Shown one piece after another: positions 9,100 through 19,115 of a stretch of DNA of 64,000 nt (its first letter is position 1; every line of letters starts with the position of its first letter). The position numbers and the translations under genes were made by a program. The notes below the pieces were generated by a model, which was not told the origin of the DNA, searched no databases, and saw only the letters and a list, made by a program, of their open reading frames with translations. The stretch is from positions 124,001 through 188,000 of the forward strand of contig NC_013170.1 of the NCBI RefSeq assembly GCF_000023845.1, given 5' to 3'. Origin of the DNA: Cryptobacterium curtum DSM 15641. GTDB lineage: Bacteria; Actinomycetota; Coriobacteriia; Coriobacteriales; Eggerthellaceae.

Positions 9100-12000
9100 A
9101 TGATAGAGCTTAGAGAACTGCGTAAATCGTATAAAACGGGCGACTTCGTGCAGAAGGCTCTCGACGGTGTATCGCTCAATCTTCGCAACAATGAATTTGT
9201 TGCCGTGTTGGGTGCTAGTGGATCGGGTAAAACGACACTGCTCAATATTTTGGGTGGGCTTGATCATGCCGATTCGGGCGATATTGTTATTAATGGAACC
9301 TCAACAAAAAACTACCGAGCGAAAGACTGGGATGCCTATCGCAATCACCGTATCGGTTTTATCTTTCAGAGTTACAACCTTATTCCGCATCAAAGCATTC
9401 TGTCGAACGTGGAACTTGCTCTGACGCTGGCCGGTGTGTCGCGCGCCGAGCGCCGTCGTCGTGCAACTGAAGCGCTAAAGCAGGTTGGTCTTGGCGATCA
9501 TCTGCACAAACGTCCTAATCAGCTATCTGGTGGCCAGATGCAGCGCGTTGCCATTGCGCGTGCTCTTGTAAACGATCCTAATATCGTTCTTGCTGACGAG
9601 CCAACGGGCGCGCTTGATACCGAAACAGGCATTCAGGTTATGAATATCCTGAAGGATGTGGCATCTGACCGGCTTGTTATCATGGTTACGCACAACCCCG
9701 AATTGGCAGAAGAATATGCCACACGCATCGTGCGACTAACCGATGGCCGCATTGCGGGAGACAGCAATCCCTTTGTTCCACCAGTTGCTTCTGCGCTGCC
9801 CCGCGCTGCACAGGCAGCCACCGGCGCAGCAGCCGTACGTGCTGCCGCTGTGGACGCTGCCGAGGCTGCTGAAACCATGTCCGCTGAATCCGTCGAAGAT
9901 AATGCAGGTGAAGTAACCAGTGCGACTTCCGATCAAGCAGGTGCTCCTAAAGATAAAATGTCTGCATTCGTGCCAGTAGCAGGTACGGCCTGGTCAACTG
10001 GTGTTTCCGCGGCTGGGTCGAGTGCTGCGACATCGGCTGGTGCGGGTGCCGGGTCGGGCATTGGATCAGACCGCAAACGTAACGCGGGTAAGGCCTCGAT
10101 GTCGTTTTTGACGGCGTTGGCCCTTTCCTTCAACAACCTTATGACCAAAAAGGGCCGTACGTTCTTAACGGCCTTTGCCGGGTCGATCGGCATTATTGGT
10201 ATTGCCTCAATTCTTTCGCTTTCCAATGGCGTGAACAACTACATAGCGGATACCGAAGAAAAAGCGCTGATGAGCTATCCGCTTTCTATTACGAAGTCGA
10301 GTTTTGACATAGCAGGACTCATGACAGTCACGATGGGCTATTCCACGTCAAGTAGCGACGATGTTGCATCGGAGCAGACCAATGGGGATGCAACAGCTGT
10401 ATCAACATCCACCAAGATCCCTGAAGAAAAAATCATGTCCGATATGTTCGCCAAGGTGAAAACAAACAACCTGCGCGCGTTTAAGAACTTTCTCGATAAC
10501 GGTGATTCTGGCATTGATCAGTATCTCAACGCGATTCAGTACAACTACAGCATTACGCCGCAGGTGTATCTTCCTAACACCGAAAATGACGAAATCAAAC
10601 GGATCAATCCCTCTGAAATGGGCGGTATGTTCTCTAATGGACTAACCGGATCAGCCCTTTCAGTTTCATCATCGGGCATGAACTCGTTTTATGAATTGTC
10701 AGATTCTTCAGCGGTGCGTGATACCCAAATGGAATTGCTTGAAGGTCACTGGCCGGAGAGTGCGAATGAAGCGGTGCTTGTACTCAGTGGGGCAGGGCAG
10801 ATTAGCGATTACACACTCTATAGCCTTGGTGTGTACGATCCCGAAGAAATGACCAAGATGGCCAAGGATGCGCTTGCTGGTAACGAAGTGACGGTTCCCG
10901 AAACATCTGGCGACTTTACGTATGAAGATGCACTCAATCTGTCATTCAAAATTGTGCCTTTAAGCAGCATGTATCAGTACAACGATGAATCGGGTACGTG
11001 GACCGATATGTCGAAGGACGACGATTACATGAAGCAGCGCATCGACGAGGGAATTGATTTGCGCATCGTTGGTGTCGTAAAGAAGGCAGAAGGCGCAAGC
11101 GGTTCATCAGCAACCGAAGGCGTGGCGTATACCTCGGCCCTCACGCGTGAACTGATGAATAAAGCGGCTGAATCCGACATCGTCAAACAGCAGATCGATA
11201 ACCCCGATACTGATGTGTTTACCGGTAAGACGTTTGACGAATTAAAAGATAGTCAAAAAGAAGAGTTCGACTTAAGTTCGGTATTCTCGGTTGATGAAGA
11301 AGCTCTTCAAAAGGCGTTCTCCTTCGATTCGAGCGCCTTATCGCAGATGGGTTCTGGGTTTGACCCGAGTGCGCTGTCGTTTGATGGAAGCAGTCTTGCT
11401 TTTGATCCGTCTTCGCTTCAACTCGACTCTAGCGCCATTTCAGAGATCTTCAACGAAGATTCTATGCGTGAAATTATGGCGAATGCCCCTCGTTTCAATC
11501 TTGATTCATCAAGTGCCGGGTCGATAACGGATGGTCTTTCTGCCGAACAGCGCCAGCAAATTGCTCAGGCATCCAACAGCCTAGCGGCAGGATTTCTTGC
11601 TTGGTATGTCACACCGCAGGCTAATGGCGGCTACGGCGGGTCGCTGTCCGATCTCACGGGGTCATCGTCGAATTTCGCGGCTGCTTTCCAGCAATATCTT
11701 GCCACCGATGGTGCGCGTGCGATTACCGATCCGCTCATGCAGGATCTGGGTGGCGATATTCAGCAGCAGATCAATGCCGCCATGCAGAATTACATGACAA
11801 ACCAGTTTGCCCCGTATCTATCGGAATCACTGTCAGCCTTGATGCAACAGGCTGCTCAGGTGATGGGGCTGCAAATGGCACAGGCGCTTCAGACTCAAAT
11901 GGCCGCGCTTACCGGCACGCTGGGTTCTCAGCTTTCACAGGCGATTTCTGGTCAGCTTTCCGGTCAGATCAATCAGCTTTCCGAAGCCATGCAGAACGGG

Positions 12001-12723
12001 TTCTCGTTTGACCCTGAAGCATTCGCCGATGCAATTCACTTCAATATGACGCAGGACGACCTTACCAGTTTGCTGACGAACTACATGAACACCGGTGATC
12101 TGACCTACGACGGCAATATGAAGAAACTCGGCTATGCTGAAGAGGCAAGTCCTTCATCGATCGATCTGTATCCTGTCGACTTCCCCGCGAAGGAAAAAGT
12201 GATTGGAATCATTGGCGATTACAACACCGATATGACGAATGCCGGCGAGGACGATAAGGTCATTCAGTATAGCGACTTGGCTGGCGTGCTTATGAAGTCA
12301 GTTACCGATATCGTCAATACCATCAGCCTCGTGCTGATTGCCTTTGTGTCCATCTCGCTGGTCGTTTCATCAATCATGATCGCTATTATTACGTATATTT
12401 CGGTGCTTGAGCGGCGGAAGGAAATTGGCATTCTGCGTGCTATGGGAGCTTCAAAGCGCAACGTGGGTAGTGTCTTTAATGCTGAAACAATTATCGAGGG
12501 TCTTATAGCTGGTATATTTGCTATTGCGGCAGTATGGCTGGCTTCGTTCCCCGTGAATGCTTTTGTTGAAGCGGGCTGGAATGTGCCGAACATCATGAGT
12601 CTTCCGTGGGAATCGGCGCTCATTCTTATCGGGGTGAGTGTGGCGTTGACGTTTGTTGCGGGCCTTATTCCCTCGTCGATGGCTTCACGCCGCGATCCGG
12701 TTGAAGTGCTGCGCAGCGAATAA
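9100..12723 (+). CDS. Fused ABC transporter ATP-binding protein/permease (MacB/LolD-FtsX type)
   Basis: 1207 residues. Residues 1-225 are an ATPase of the MacB/LolD class: Walker [10 protein letters not shown] (38-46), signature LSGGQ (~141), Walker B VLADEP (~165). An Ala/Ser-rich linker (~225-345) leads to the first membrane segment (~354-375). A very large external domain (~380-1060) follows, then three C-terminal membrane helices with the FtsX motif [15 protein letters not shown]. This layout exports or releases envelope-associated substrates such as antimicrobial peptides or lipoproteins; the substrate here is unknown. The external domain holds short repeats ([12 protein letters not shown] type, ~745-775) and Gln/Ser-rich helical stretches. 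It is a single-gene unit followed by a hairpin. Confidence 0.88.
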   Translation: MIELRELRKSYKTGDFVQKALDGVSLNLRNNEFVAVLGASGSGKTTLLNILGGLDHADSGDIVINGTSTKNYRAKDWDAYRNHRIGFIFQSYNLIPHQSILSNVELALTLAGVSRAERRRRATEALKQVGLGDHLHKRPNQLSGGQMQRVAIARALVNDPNIVLADEPTGALDTETGIQVMNILKDVASDRLVIMVTHNPELAEEYATRIVRLTDGRIAGDSNPFVPPVASALPRAAQAATGAAAVRAAAVDAAEAAETMSAESVEDNAGEVTSATSDQAGAPKDKMSAFVPVAGTAWSTGVSAAGSSAATSAGAGAGSGIGSDRKRNAGKASMSFLTALALSFNNLMTKKGRTFLTAFAGSIGIIGIASILSLSNGVNNYIADTEEKALMSYPLSITKSSFDIAGLMTVTMGYSTSSSDDVASEQTNGDATAVSTSTKIPEEKIMSDMFAKVKTNNLRAFKNFLDNGDSGIDQYLNAIQYNYSITPQVYLPNTENDEIKRINPSEMGGMFSNGLTGSALSVSSSGMNSFYELSDSSAVRDTQMELLEGHWPESANEAVLVLSGAGQISDYTLYSLGVYDPEEMTKMAKDALAGNEVTVPETSGDFTYEDALNLSFKIVPLSSMYQYNDESGTWTDMSKDDDYMKQRIDEGIDLRIVGVVKKAEGASGSSATEGVAYTSALTRELMNKAAESDIVKQQIDNPDTDVFTGKTFDELKDSQKEEFDLSSVFSVDEEALQKAFSFDSSALSQMGSGFDPSALSFDGSSLAFDPSSLQLDSSAISEIFNEDSMREIMANAPRFNLDSSSAGSITDGLSAEQRQQIAQASNSLAAGFLAWYVTPQANGGYGGSLSDLTGSSSNFAAAFQQYLATDGARAITDPLMQDLGGDIQQQINAAMQNYMTNQFAPYLSESLSALMQQAAQVMGLQMAQALQTQMAALTGTLGSQLSQAISGQLSGQINQLSEAMQNGFSFDPEAFADAIHFNMTQDDLTSLLTNYMNTGDLTYDGNMKKLGYAEEASPSSIDLYPVDFPAKEKVIGIIGDYNTDMTNAGEDDKVIQYSDLAGVLMKSVTDIVNTISLVLIAFVSISLVVSSIMIAIITYISVLERRKEIGILRAMGASKRNVGSVFNAETIIEGLIAGIFAIAAVWLASFPVNAFVEAGWNVPNIMSLPWESALILIGVSVALTFVAGLIPSSMASRRDPVEVLRSE

Positions 12724-12755
12724 GTTTTACAGGACAAGTTAGCTTCGCATAGGGA

Positions 12756-12789
12756 GGGGGAACCGTGCTCTGGTCTCCCCAGTTTTGTT
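12756..12789 (+). terminator. Probable terminator after ABC transporter gene
   Basis: Stem GGGGGAACC (12756-12764) with GGTCTCCCC (12772-12780), one G-T pair and one mismatch, 7-base loop, followed by AGTTTTGTT. It lies 30 bases past the ABC stop codon. Confidence 0.55.
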
Positions 12790-12884
12790 GCGTCAAGATT
12801 GCGTCGTTTGGCTCGGTATAACAAGCCTTCTGGTCTTCGAGTCAGTTGGCTTGTTGTGACTGAGCATCAATAAGTCCTTACGAA

Positions 12885-12941
12885 AACTGCAGCTGCACCG
12901 CGTTGCTGGACTATGCCAGAGCAAGCGATACAGCTGCAGTT
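12885..12941. repeat. 57-nt near-complete hairpin / inverted repeat of unknown role
   Basis: Perfect 11-bp arms AACTGCAGCTG (12885-12895) and CAGCTGCAGTT (12931-12941). The 35-base interior continues the stem: CGC/GCG, TTGCT/AGCAA and GG/CC pair around an ACTATG loop, with small bulges. There is no T run, so it does not look like a normal terminator. It lies between the convergent ABC and hcp genes. It could be a non-coding RNA, a small palindromic element or a processing site; the sequence alone does not decide. Confidence 0.55.
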
Positions 12942-13016
12942 AAGGGTATCGATATGCTTTGCTGCTAACAGCAGGCAGAAACTAATCGAGATACTTAAGC
13001 CAGCTGTTCGAGATAT

Positions 13017-14579
13017 CTAGCCGAGAATCTTCTTGAGGTCCTCTTCAGGAGTGCTGGTGGGGCTGATCTGATAGTTTTCTACGAGCACATTGAGTACGTT
13101 AGGCGAAATAAATGCCGGCAGTGTTGGCCCAAGATAGATGTTCTTGATGCCAAGATGCAGCAGCGTCAGCAGAATGCAGACAGCCTTCTGTTCGTACCAA
13201 GAAAGCACCATAGATAGCGGCAGATCGTTTACGCCACAATCGAATGCCTGGGCAAGGGCGACAGCCACCTGGATAGCGCCGTAGGCGTCGTTGCACTGGC
13301 CCATATCGAGAATGCGCGGCAGACCAGCAACCGTACCCAAGTCGAGATCGTTAAAGCGGAATTTACCGCACGCCAGAGTAAGAACCACGCTGTCTGCTGG
13401 TGTTTTCTGAACAAACTCGGTGTAGTAGTTACGGCCAGGGCGGGCACCGTCGCAGCCACCAACAAGGAAGAAGTGCTTGATGTCACCGGCTTTAACTGCG
13501 TTTACTACGTCGCCTGCAACAGAGAGCACCGTAGCGCGTCCAAAGCCAGTAGTTGCATGGGTACCGCCATTGATGCCGGTCATAGGATGGTTTTCGGCAT
13601 AGCCACCCAGCTCTTTCGCTTTGGCAATAAGCTCGCTGAAATCCTTTTCAGCGCCAACATGATGTGTTCCGTCAAACTCGACGCAATCACAGGTGAACAC
13701 ATTGTCTGCGTAGCTTTCCTTAGGGGGCATAAGGCAATTTGTTGTAAACAGGATAGGGGCCGGGACGCCGTCAAATTCCTTGCGCTGGTTCTGCCATGCA
13801 GTACCGAAGTTACCCTTGAGTTGCGGGTGCTTCTTGAGCTCGGGATAGGCGTGAGCAGGCAACATTTCACCATGTGTGTACACGTTGACTCCGGTGCCGT
13901 CGGTTTGTTCAAGCAGCAGTTGTAAGTCGTGCAGGTCGTGGCCGGTAACAATAATAAAAGGACCCGCCTCTACTTCAAAAGGAACCTCGGTAGGAACCGG
14001 GTCGCCATAGGTTTCGGTATTCGCCCGATCAAGCAGTGCCATGCAGGACAGGTTAATTTCACCAACCTTCAGCACCAGAGGAAGCAGTGTGTCAAGGCTA
14101 CCTTCTTCAGCAAGGGCGGCCAAAGCTTCAAAGAAAAATGCGTCAACTGTTTCATCAACGTAACCCAATTGGCGTGCGTGATAAGCATAAGCGGCCATAC
14201 CGCGGATGCCAAACAGGACAAGGGACTTCAACGAGCGAATATCTTCGTTAGCTGTCCACATGCGATTCATATCGTAGTCAGCGATGCCAGCTGGAGAGAT
14301 TGCGCGGGTGGCTGCATGTGCTCGGTCGATGAGTGTGCGCACGGCTGCATCTGAAAAGTCAACGTTGGTAACGGTCGCGAACAGGCCCGTCACGACAACT
14401 TCGCGTGCTTCTTCAGTGGCATGGCCCTGCTGTACGGCCTGTCCCAGCGCGACAAGGGCACCCGTCAATTCATCCTGATCGTTAGCGACTAGGGCCGTCT
14501 TGCCGCAGACGCCCGCTGCGCCCGTGCAAGCACTGCATCCGGCAGTTTGTTCACACTGGAAACAAAACATTTCGCTCAT
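13017..14579 (-). CDS. hcp: Hybrid-cluster protein (hydroxylamine reductase)
   Basis: 520 residues. Hcp carries one cubane cluster and a hybrid Fe-S-O cluster; it reduces hydroxylamine in vitro and is linked to nitric-oxide/nitrosative stress defence in anaerobes. The N-terminal cluster ligands are C6, C9, C18 and C25, with an extra C15. Later conserved segments include VTGHDLHDL, GMNGGTH-type (ITGINGGTHATTGFG) and the C-terminal GCDGA and LACGKFRFN blocks with hybrid-cluster Cys ligands. The start is the ATG at 14579, preceded by AGAAGGAGA; the longer open frame upstream has no family support. A divergently transcribed Crp/Fnr regulator starts 166 bases away. Confidence 0.95.
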   Translation of the reverse strand: MSEMFCFQCEQTAGCSACTGAAGVCGKTALVANDQDELTGALVALGQAVQQGHATEEAREVVVTGLFATVTNVDFSDAAVRTLIDRAHAATRAISPAGIADYDMNRMWTANEDIRSLKSLVLFGIRGMAAYAYHARQLGYVDETVDAFFFEALAALAEEGSLDTLLPLVLKVGEINLSCMALLDRANTETYGDPVPTEVPFEVEAGPFIIVTGHDLHDLQLLLEQTDGTGVNVYTHGEMLPAHAYPELKKHPQLKGNFGTAWQNQRKEFDGVPAPILFTTNCLMPPKESYADNVFTCDCVEFDGTHHVGAEKDFSELIAKAKELGGYAENHPMTGINGGTHATTGFGRATVLSVAGDVVNAVKAGDIKHFFLVGGCDGARPGRNYYTEFVQKTPADSVVLTLACGKFRFNDLDLGTVAGLPRILDMGQCNDAYGAIQVAVALAQAFDCGVNDLPLSMVLSWYEQKAVCILLTLLHLGIKNIYLGPTLPAFISPNVLNVLVENYQISPTSTPEEDLKKILG

Positions 14580-14745
14580 AGCATTCTCCTTCTTCTGTCC
14601 GGTGATACCGCCTGTCTGCTTCAAAGGCGGCTCCCGTATAACTCGTCTGCTCACGAGGTTCCCGTTACATGGAAACAGCGCTATCCTAGTGTTGCAAGTA
14701 GAACGTTTCCGTTGCATCAACAACGTAAAGAAAGAAATAGAGAAA
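14580..14745. promoter_or_regulatory. hcp / Crp-Fnr divergent promoter region with palindromes
   Basis: Contains GTTGCATCAAC (14711-14721, arms GTTG/CAAC) and a looser GTT-N7-AAC site (around 14664-14676), both of the two-fold symmetric kind bound by Crp/Fnr proteins. I infer that the regulator at 14746 controls hcp, as HcpR-like proteins do elsewhere; the sites are candidates only. Confidence 0.4.
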
Positions 14746-15420
14746 ATGACCGAAGCATTTAATGATGAAACGATAGGAATCCTACAGCGCAGTGTTCTTT
14801 TTCAGGGGGTAAGCCCTCACGAAATGCATGAGGTGCTCAGTTGCCTTGGTGCGCGCTGTGTTGCGTTTGAAAAGGACGAACGTATCTTTCGCGTGGGTGA
14901 TGGGGTCGATACGCTCGGCGTAGTTCTATCAGGGTCGGTGCTTGTTGGATCGGAAGACTACTGGGGGAATGGCAATATTATTGCCCGCATTGGGCCAGGC
15001 GGGCTGTTCGCTGAAGCATTCGCTTGTTTACCTGACGAAGCGAGTACGGTCAATGTGGTGGCAGCTTCAGCATGCCGCATTGCGTTTTTGGATGTGCGGC
15101 GTATTACGGATACCTGCGTTTCATCATGTGCGTATCATCAGCGCATTATTCGCAACCTGTTGATGGTGTTGGCGCGCAAGAATCTCACGCTAACGCGCAA
15201 GGTGGAACATGTTACAAAGCGTACGACACGAGAAAAAGTATTAGCGTATTTGTCGTCCTGTTCGCAACAGGCTGGTTCATCCCGCTTCGATATTCCCTTT
15301 AACCGCCAGCAGTTGGCCGACTATTTGGCTGTTGAGCGAAGTGCTCTTTCGAGTTGTCTGGGAAAGATGCAACGTGAAGGGCTGATTTCCTTTAAAAAGA
15401 ACCGCTTTGAGTTGAAATAA
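14746..15420 (+). CDS. Crp/Fnr-family transcriptional regulator, likely HcpR-like
   Basis: 224 residues: an N-terminal cyclic-nucleotide-binding-type beta-barrel (~15-125), a dimerisation helix and a C-terminal winged helix-turn-helix (IPFNRQQLADYLAVERSALSSCLGKMQREGLI, here near 180-210). No N-terminal Cys cluster of Fnr type is seen, so an iron-sulfur oxygen sensor is unlikely; a haem- or ligand-sensing role is possible. I chose the ATG at 14746 because it begins just before the family domain; the upstream open frame overlaps hcp antisense. The divergent neighbour hcp suggests a nitrosative-stress regulon. Confidence 0.88.
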   Translation: MTEAFNDETIGILQRSVLFQGVSPHEMHEVLSCLGARCVAFEKDERIFRVGDGVDTLGVVLSGSVLVGSEDYWGNGNIIARIGPGGLFAEAFACLPDEASTVNVVAASACRIAFLDVRRITDTCVSSCAYHQRIIRNLLMVLARKNLTLTRKVEHVTKRTTREKVLAYLSSCSQQAGSSRFDIPFNRQQLADYLAVERSALSSCLGKMQREGLISFKKNRFELK

Positions 15421-15432
15421 AAGCATGTCAGC

Positions 15433-15462
15433 GGCACCAGCATATAGATGTGCTGTGGTGCC
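15433..15462. terminator. Probable terminator between Crp/Fnr gene and nfo
   Basis: Stem GGCACCAGCA (15433-15442) with TGCTGTGGTGCC (15451-15462) carrying a two-base bulge, 8-base loop. It is between convergent genes and is followed by a weak T-rich tail (CCTATTGTTGT). Confidence 0.5.
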
Positions 15463-15481
15463 CCTATTGTTGTATTGCGTG

Positions 15482-16369
15482 CTAGTCCCACGCGGCACGT
15501 AGACGAGCAATCTCGTCAGCATACCCATCAAGGTCGTTGGGGGTTTCCAAAAAGAAAGGCAGGTGGCGAAGGGATGGGTGGCGCGTGATGCGCGAGAGCG
15601 CTTCGAATCCAATGCAGCCATCGCCAATTTTCTCGTGACGGTCTTTATGGGCACCACATGGGTTCTTGCTGTCGTTGAGATGGATAGCATGCAGACGTTC
15701 AAGTCCGATTACGCGGTCGAATTCTTCGAGCACGCCGTCAAGATTGTTTGCGATGTCATAGCCCGCATCCCAAATATGGCAGGTATCCAAGCACACTCCC
15801 ATTTGATCAGTGAGGTCAATGCGATCAATAATTTCTCGGATCTCTTCAAAAGTACGGCCAATTTCCGTGCCTTTGCCCGACATGGTTTCGAGCAGCACGG
15901 TGGTGGTTTGGTCAGGGCGCAGAACGTCGTTGAGTACCGAAGCGATCTTGTCGATGCCCACTTCAGAGCCTTGTCCAACATGACTGCCGGGGTGGAAGTT
16001 GTAAAGCTGATGAGGTGTATTTTCCATGCGTGCCAAATCATCTGCGAAGGTTTGGCGGGCGAAATCTTGAATGCGTTGCTCTTTTGCAGCGGCATTCAGG
16101 GTATAGGGGGCATGGGCGAGAATACGCGTGATGCCAGCCTGCTCAGCAGCGGTACGGAAGGCTTTGATGTCGTTCGGGTCGATCGCCCGTGCTGCTCCAC
16201 CGCGTGGGTTGCGGGTGAAAAATTGAAATGTATTGGCGCCGATATTGCTTGCTGTGCGGGCCATTGCAGCAAACCCCTTCGAGGATGAAAGGTGACACCC
16301 AATGGTGAGTTTTGCGGGGGTGTGTTCTGTTTGATTATGCTTTGCGGGGTTTTGTGCGGTAGCGTTCAT
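15482..16369 (-). CDS. nfo: Endonuclease IV (apurinic/apyrimidinic endonuclease)
   Basis: 295-residue TIM-barrel nuclease of base-excision repair that cuts 5' of abasic sites using three zinc ions. Metal-ligand motifs are visible: NFHPGSHVG (~115), LLETMSGKG with the catalytic Glu (~153), [13 protein letters not shown] (~190), [25 protein letters not shown] (split here; ~228-252) and FFLETPND. The N-terminus has ~20 extra residues rich in Asn/Thr before [11 protein letters not shown]; a shorter start was not found. A terminator-like hairpin follows the stop. Confidence 0.94.
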   Translation of the reverse strand: MNATAQNPAKHNQTEHTPAKLTIGCHLSSSKGFAAMARTASNIGANTFQFFTRNPRGGAARAIDPNDIKAFRTAAEQAGITRILAHAPYTLNAAAKEQRIQDFARQTFADDLARMENTPHQLYNFHPGSHVGQGSEVGIDKIASVLNDVLRPDQTTTVLLETMSGKGTEIGRTFEEIREIIDRIDLTDQMGVCLDTCHIWDAGYDIANNLDGVLEEFDRVIGLERLHAIHLNDSKNPCGAHKDRHEKIGDGCIGFEALSRITRHPSLRHLPFFLETPNDLDGYADEIARLRAAWD

Positions 16370-16545
16370 TACACTTCTGTCGTTGTAGAGGGTGGGAAGT
16401 TGAGGGGATGGAGCGTTGCCAGAAGGGCCGAAACATTTCTTATGCGGTCTCTAGCTACGTTAAAACCGATCCGCACACGGAAAAGTGGTACGGATCGGCT
16501 TGGTCGAATGAGTTTTTCTATCTACTCGAATAGTTGCCCGAAATC

Positions 16546-17109
16546 TTACAGCTGGCCAACGAGATCAATGGAAGGTTTCAGCGCATCAGCACCTGGCTGC
16601 CATTTAGCAGGGCATACTTGGTCGCCGTACTTAGCCACAAACTGCGCAGCTAAAAGCAGACGGAGCAGTTCTGCGGCATTGCGTCCTATACCGCCAGCGT
16701 TTACCTGATATACCTGGATGCGACCTTCAGGATCGACGATGAATGCACCACGCTCTGCAAGGCCATCTTCCTTAATGTAGACCTTAAAGTCGCGCGCCAG
16801 AGCATGGGTGGGATCGGCGAGCATAGGATAGGTCACCTTTTGGATACGCTCTGATTCATCATGCCATGCTTTGTGCACAAAGTGCGTGTCGCATGAAACC
16901 GAATAGACCTCGCAGCCCGCTTCCTGGAATTTACCATACAGGTCGGCGAGATCTTCTAATTCGGTGGGGCAGACAAAGGTGAAGTCAGCGGGATAGAAGA
17001 AGAACAGTCCCCATTTACCGAGGACGTCCTGCTTGGTCACAGTTTTGAATTCCCCATTCTGATAGGACTGAACGGAGAAATCACTGATTTCTTTGCCGAT
17101 AAGAGACAT
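16546..17109 (-). CDS. ahpC: Alkyl hydroperoxide reductase subunit C (typical 2-Cys peroxiredoxin)
   Basis: 187 residues, the same length as enterobacterial AhpC. The peroxidatic Cys lies in FTFVCPTELEDL (~residue 47) and the resolving Cys in DQVCPAKW (~166), so it reduces peroxides through an intersubunit disulfide. The ATG at 17109 follows AAAGGAC and gives the canonical MSLIGKEI start; the open frame extends five codons upstream only through a TTG. No ahpF reductase gene lies nearby, so the recycling partner must be elsewhere. The divergent Fur/PerR-type gene 149 bases away suggests peroxide control. Confidence 0.95.
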   Translation of the reverse strand: MSLIGKEISDFSVQSYQNGEFKTVTKQDVLGKWGLFFFYPADFTFVCPTELEDLADLYGKFQEAGCEVYSVSCDTHFVHKAWHDESERIQKVTYPMLADPTHALARDFKVYIKEDGLAERGAFIVDPEGRIQVYQVNAGGIGRNAAELLRLLLAAQFVAKYGDQVCPAKWQPGADALKPSIDLVGQL

Positions 17110-17184
17110 AATCTGTCCTTTCAACTTCTTGATTTATTAAGAACAAGTCCTATTATTAGTACGCAAATCTTTAAGTCAAGGGAA

Positions 17185-17200
17185 GAAAATAAATATTTTC
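17185..17200. promoter_or_regulatory. Palindrome in ahpC-perR intergenic region
   Basis: GAAAAT-N4-ATTTTC, perfect 6-bp arms, in an A/T-rich 148-bp divergent promoter region. A/T-rich dyads are typical Fur/PerR operators, although this does not match the TTATAATNATTATAA Per box. CTATTATTAG (17150-17159) is a second partial dyad. Confidence 0.4.
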
Positions 17201-17257
17201 CTGAACGTTTCGGCATTGGCTGGCAAATGCATATAGTTAGGCACGAATGGAGAAGAT

Positions 17258-17671
17258 ATGGTGCAACGCAGGAATACAAAGCAGCGAAAACTTGTGCTCG
17301 ACTCGGTGCGCAGTTTACATAATCATCCAACGGCCGATGAAGTATATGTACAGGCGCAGCAGTTTGATGGGCATATTAGTCGTGGGACGGTTTATCGCAA
17401 CTTAGCGTTATTGGCTGAAGAAGGTCAGATTTTCATGGTAAAGACTCCTGGTGGTTTTCGCTATGACTTTCGCACTGATGATCATGCTCATGTTATCTGC
17501 ACAAGTTGCGGCACTGTGTATGACTTTCCTATTGATGTCGACCGTCTACAAGAACTTGATGCCCAGGTGGAAGCTGTAACTGGGTTTTCTAAGGTTGAGC
17601 ATAGTGTAGTATTTTCTGGTTTGTGCGACTCGTGTCGTGCTCGTGAACATTCTCAGCGCGCAGCAAGCTAA
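17258..17671 (+). CDS. perR: Fur-family regulator, PerR-like
   Basis: 137 residues. The winged-helix domain includes HISRGTVYRNLALLAEEG (~43-60), the family DNA-recognition helix. The dimer domain has DDHAHVICTSCG and GLCDSCR, the two CxxC pairs (~88/91 and 127/130) that hold structural zinc in PerR/Fur. Regulatory-site His/Asp residues (DFRTDDHAH) are present. PerR rather than Fur is inferred from the divergent ahpC and the overall sequence. It probably represses ahpC until peroxide oxidises the metal site. Confidence 0.85.
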   Translation: MVQRRNTKQRKLVLDSVRSLHNHPTADEVYVQAQQFDGHISRGTVYRNLALLAEEGQIFMVKTPGGFRYDFRTDDHAHVICTSCGTVYDFPIDVDRLQELDAQVEAVTGFSKVEHSVVFSGLCDSCRAREHSQRAAS

Positions 17672-17813
17672 TTTTGTCCCATTCTGCATGATTCATCCCT
17701 CTTCGCTACAATAGGACATTGCGAACAGGCACCCCTTGGTTGTGCTGGCTTAAGGGCTGGTAGCATAACGTCAACAATACGACAGGTGGGTATGCCGCAA
17801 TAGAAGGACGAAC

Positions 17814-19100
17814 ATGAATCCGCTTCTTATTATTCCTACATATGTATCGGCGCGCTCGCAGGCGAAGATCGCTCCGGTGGCAGAAACATACGATCATATG
17901 ACTCCACTGCAATCGCCGGGCGAACTTGCACGCTGCCTTAAATCGCTTATGCACGTGCAAGGTGTTGGTCAAATTGCTGTATTAGTGGTTTCCGAAACAC
18001 AAGTTGCCGCACAGGCTGCTCGCAAGGTACGCGCTATCTGCGAACAGTTCCCCCTGTTAAACACCATTGTGATTGGGCAGGTAGAAGAATCGCTTATCAA
18101 ACAGCGGTTCAAGCAACTTAACCTTACCGGTCTCGACGAGGCTATCAGTCTGCATGGATACAGTGCCATGCGTAATCTTGGGCTGATTGTTGCCGGTGTG
18201 TTTGGATTCGACTCCGTTGTTTTTATCGATGACGACGAAGTGGTTGACGACTCCGAGTTTCTGGTTAAAGGCATGTATGGTCTGGGGAAACTTACGCGAC
18301 GGGGTATTCCCATTTTGGCAAAGAGCGGCTACTTCCTTGATAAGGAAGGCTCCGTTCACTCCAAGCGTCAAGATAGATGGTACGACCGTTTTTGGATGCA
18401 GGGGTCGGCGTTTAATCGCTGGATTGATTCTGCTCTGCGCGGTCCACGTCTTTCGCGCAGCAACCATGTGTGTGGTGGTTGTCTAGCGCTTCATCGTGAA
18501 GCGTATCGGCGTGTGTGCTTCGACCCGTGGATTGTACGGGGCGAAGACCTTGATTATCTACTCAATTTGCGTATGTATGGCTCTGATATTTGGTTTGATA
18601 ATCAGTGGCACCTGCGTCATCTACCACCTAAAACACCAAGTGAAGGCTTGCGTTTCCGTCAGGACATTTACCGCTGGATTTACGAATTTCGCAAGATGGA
18701 ATATAGCCGCACGCAGATCGATCTGCAGCAGATAAAGCCATCGTCGCTTGAGCCGTATCCCGGGCCACTGCTTGAACCGGGTATCACAAAGCGTATTAAG
18801 CGAACCGCACTGTTACGGAGTCTTGCTCGGCCTGATAAGGCTGCTTATCGGCGTGCTGCGCGGGTGGCTACCAGCGAAGCCACCGTATATGCCGAACGGT
18901 GCTGTTCGAAGTATTTCGAATTTCAGTTCATCTGGCCTGAGGCCATGCACCGTATTGAAGATGATGGTGCGCTGCGGGATGCCTTGCTCCAGCATGCCAC
19001 GGTGGGATCGGATACGTCTACTCGTCCGGTTACTGATGATCAGGTGGGGCGTATCGATCCTGGTGCAACAAGTGAGATTCGCCTGAATATGGCAGATTAA
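17814..19100 (+). CDS. Glycosyltransferase-like protein (GT-A fold), function unknown
   Basis: 428 residues. IIPTYV at the N-terminus, VVFIDDDEVV (~138-147, a DxD-type nucleotide-sugar/metal site), GGCLALHREAYRRV (~221) and GEDLDYLLNLRMYG (~243, the acidic ED motif of GT2-like enzymes) point to a family-2-like transferase. No membrane segment is evident. AGAAGGAC precedes the ATG, and a TACAAT (17707-17712) may be the -10. The following TauE-type permease gene starts 15 bases after the stop, suggesting one transcript. The acceptor and sugar cannot be read from the sequence. Confidence 0.7.
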   Translation: MNPLLIIPTYVSARSQAKIAPVAETYDHMTPLQSPGELARCLKSLMHVQGVGQIAVLVVSETQVAAQAARKVRAICEQFPLLNTIVIGQVEESLIKQRFKQLNLTGLDEAISLHGYSAMRNLGLIVAGVFGFDSVVFIDDDEVVDDSEFLVKGMYGLGKLTRRGIPILAKSGYFLDKEGSVHSKRQDRWYDRFWMQGSAFNRWIDSALRGPRLSRSNHVCGGCLALHREAYRRVCFDPWIVRGEDLDYLLNLRMYGSDIWFDNQWHLRHLPPKTPSEGLRFRQDIYRWIYEFRKMEYSRTQIDLQQIKPSSLEPYPGPLLEPGITKRIKRTALLRSLARPDKAAYRRAARVATSEATVYAERCCSKYFEFQFIWPEAMHRIEDDGALRDALLQHATVGSDTSTRPVTDDQVGRIDPGATSEIRLNMAD

Positions 19101-19115
19101 AGCGACGGGTGCGTG

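Noticed and set aside
15563-16288. 241-codon frame antisense to nfo
   Set aside because: Shadow of endonuclease IV, which has all catalytic motifs.
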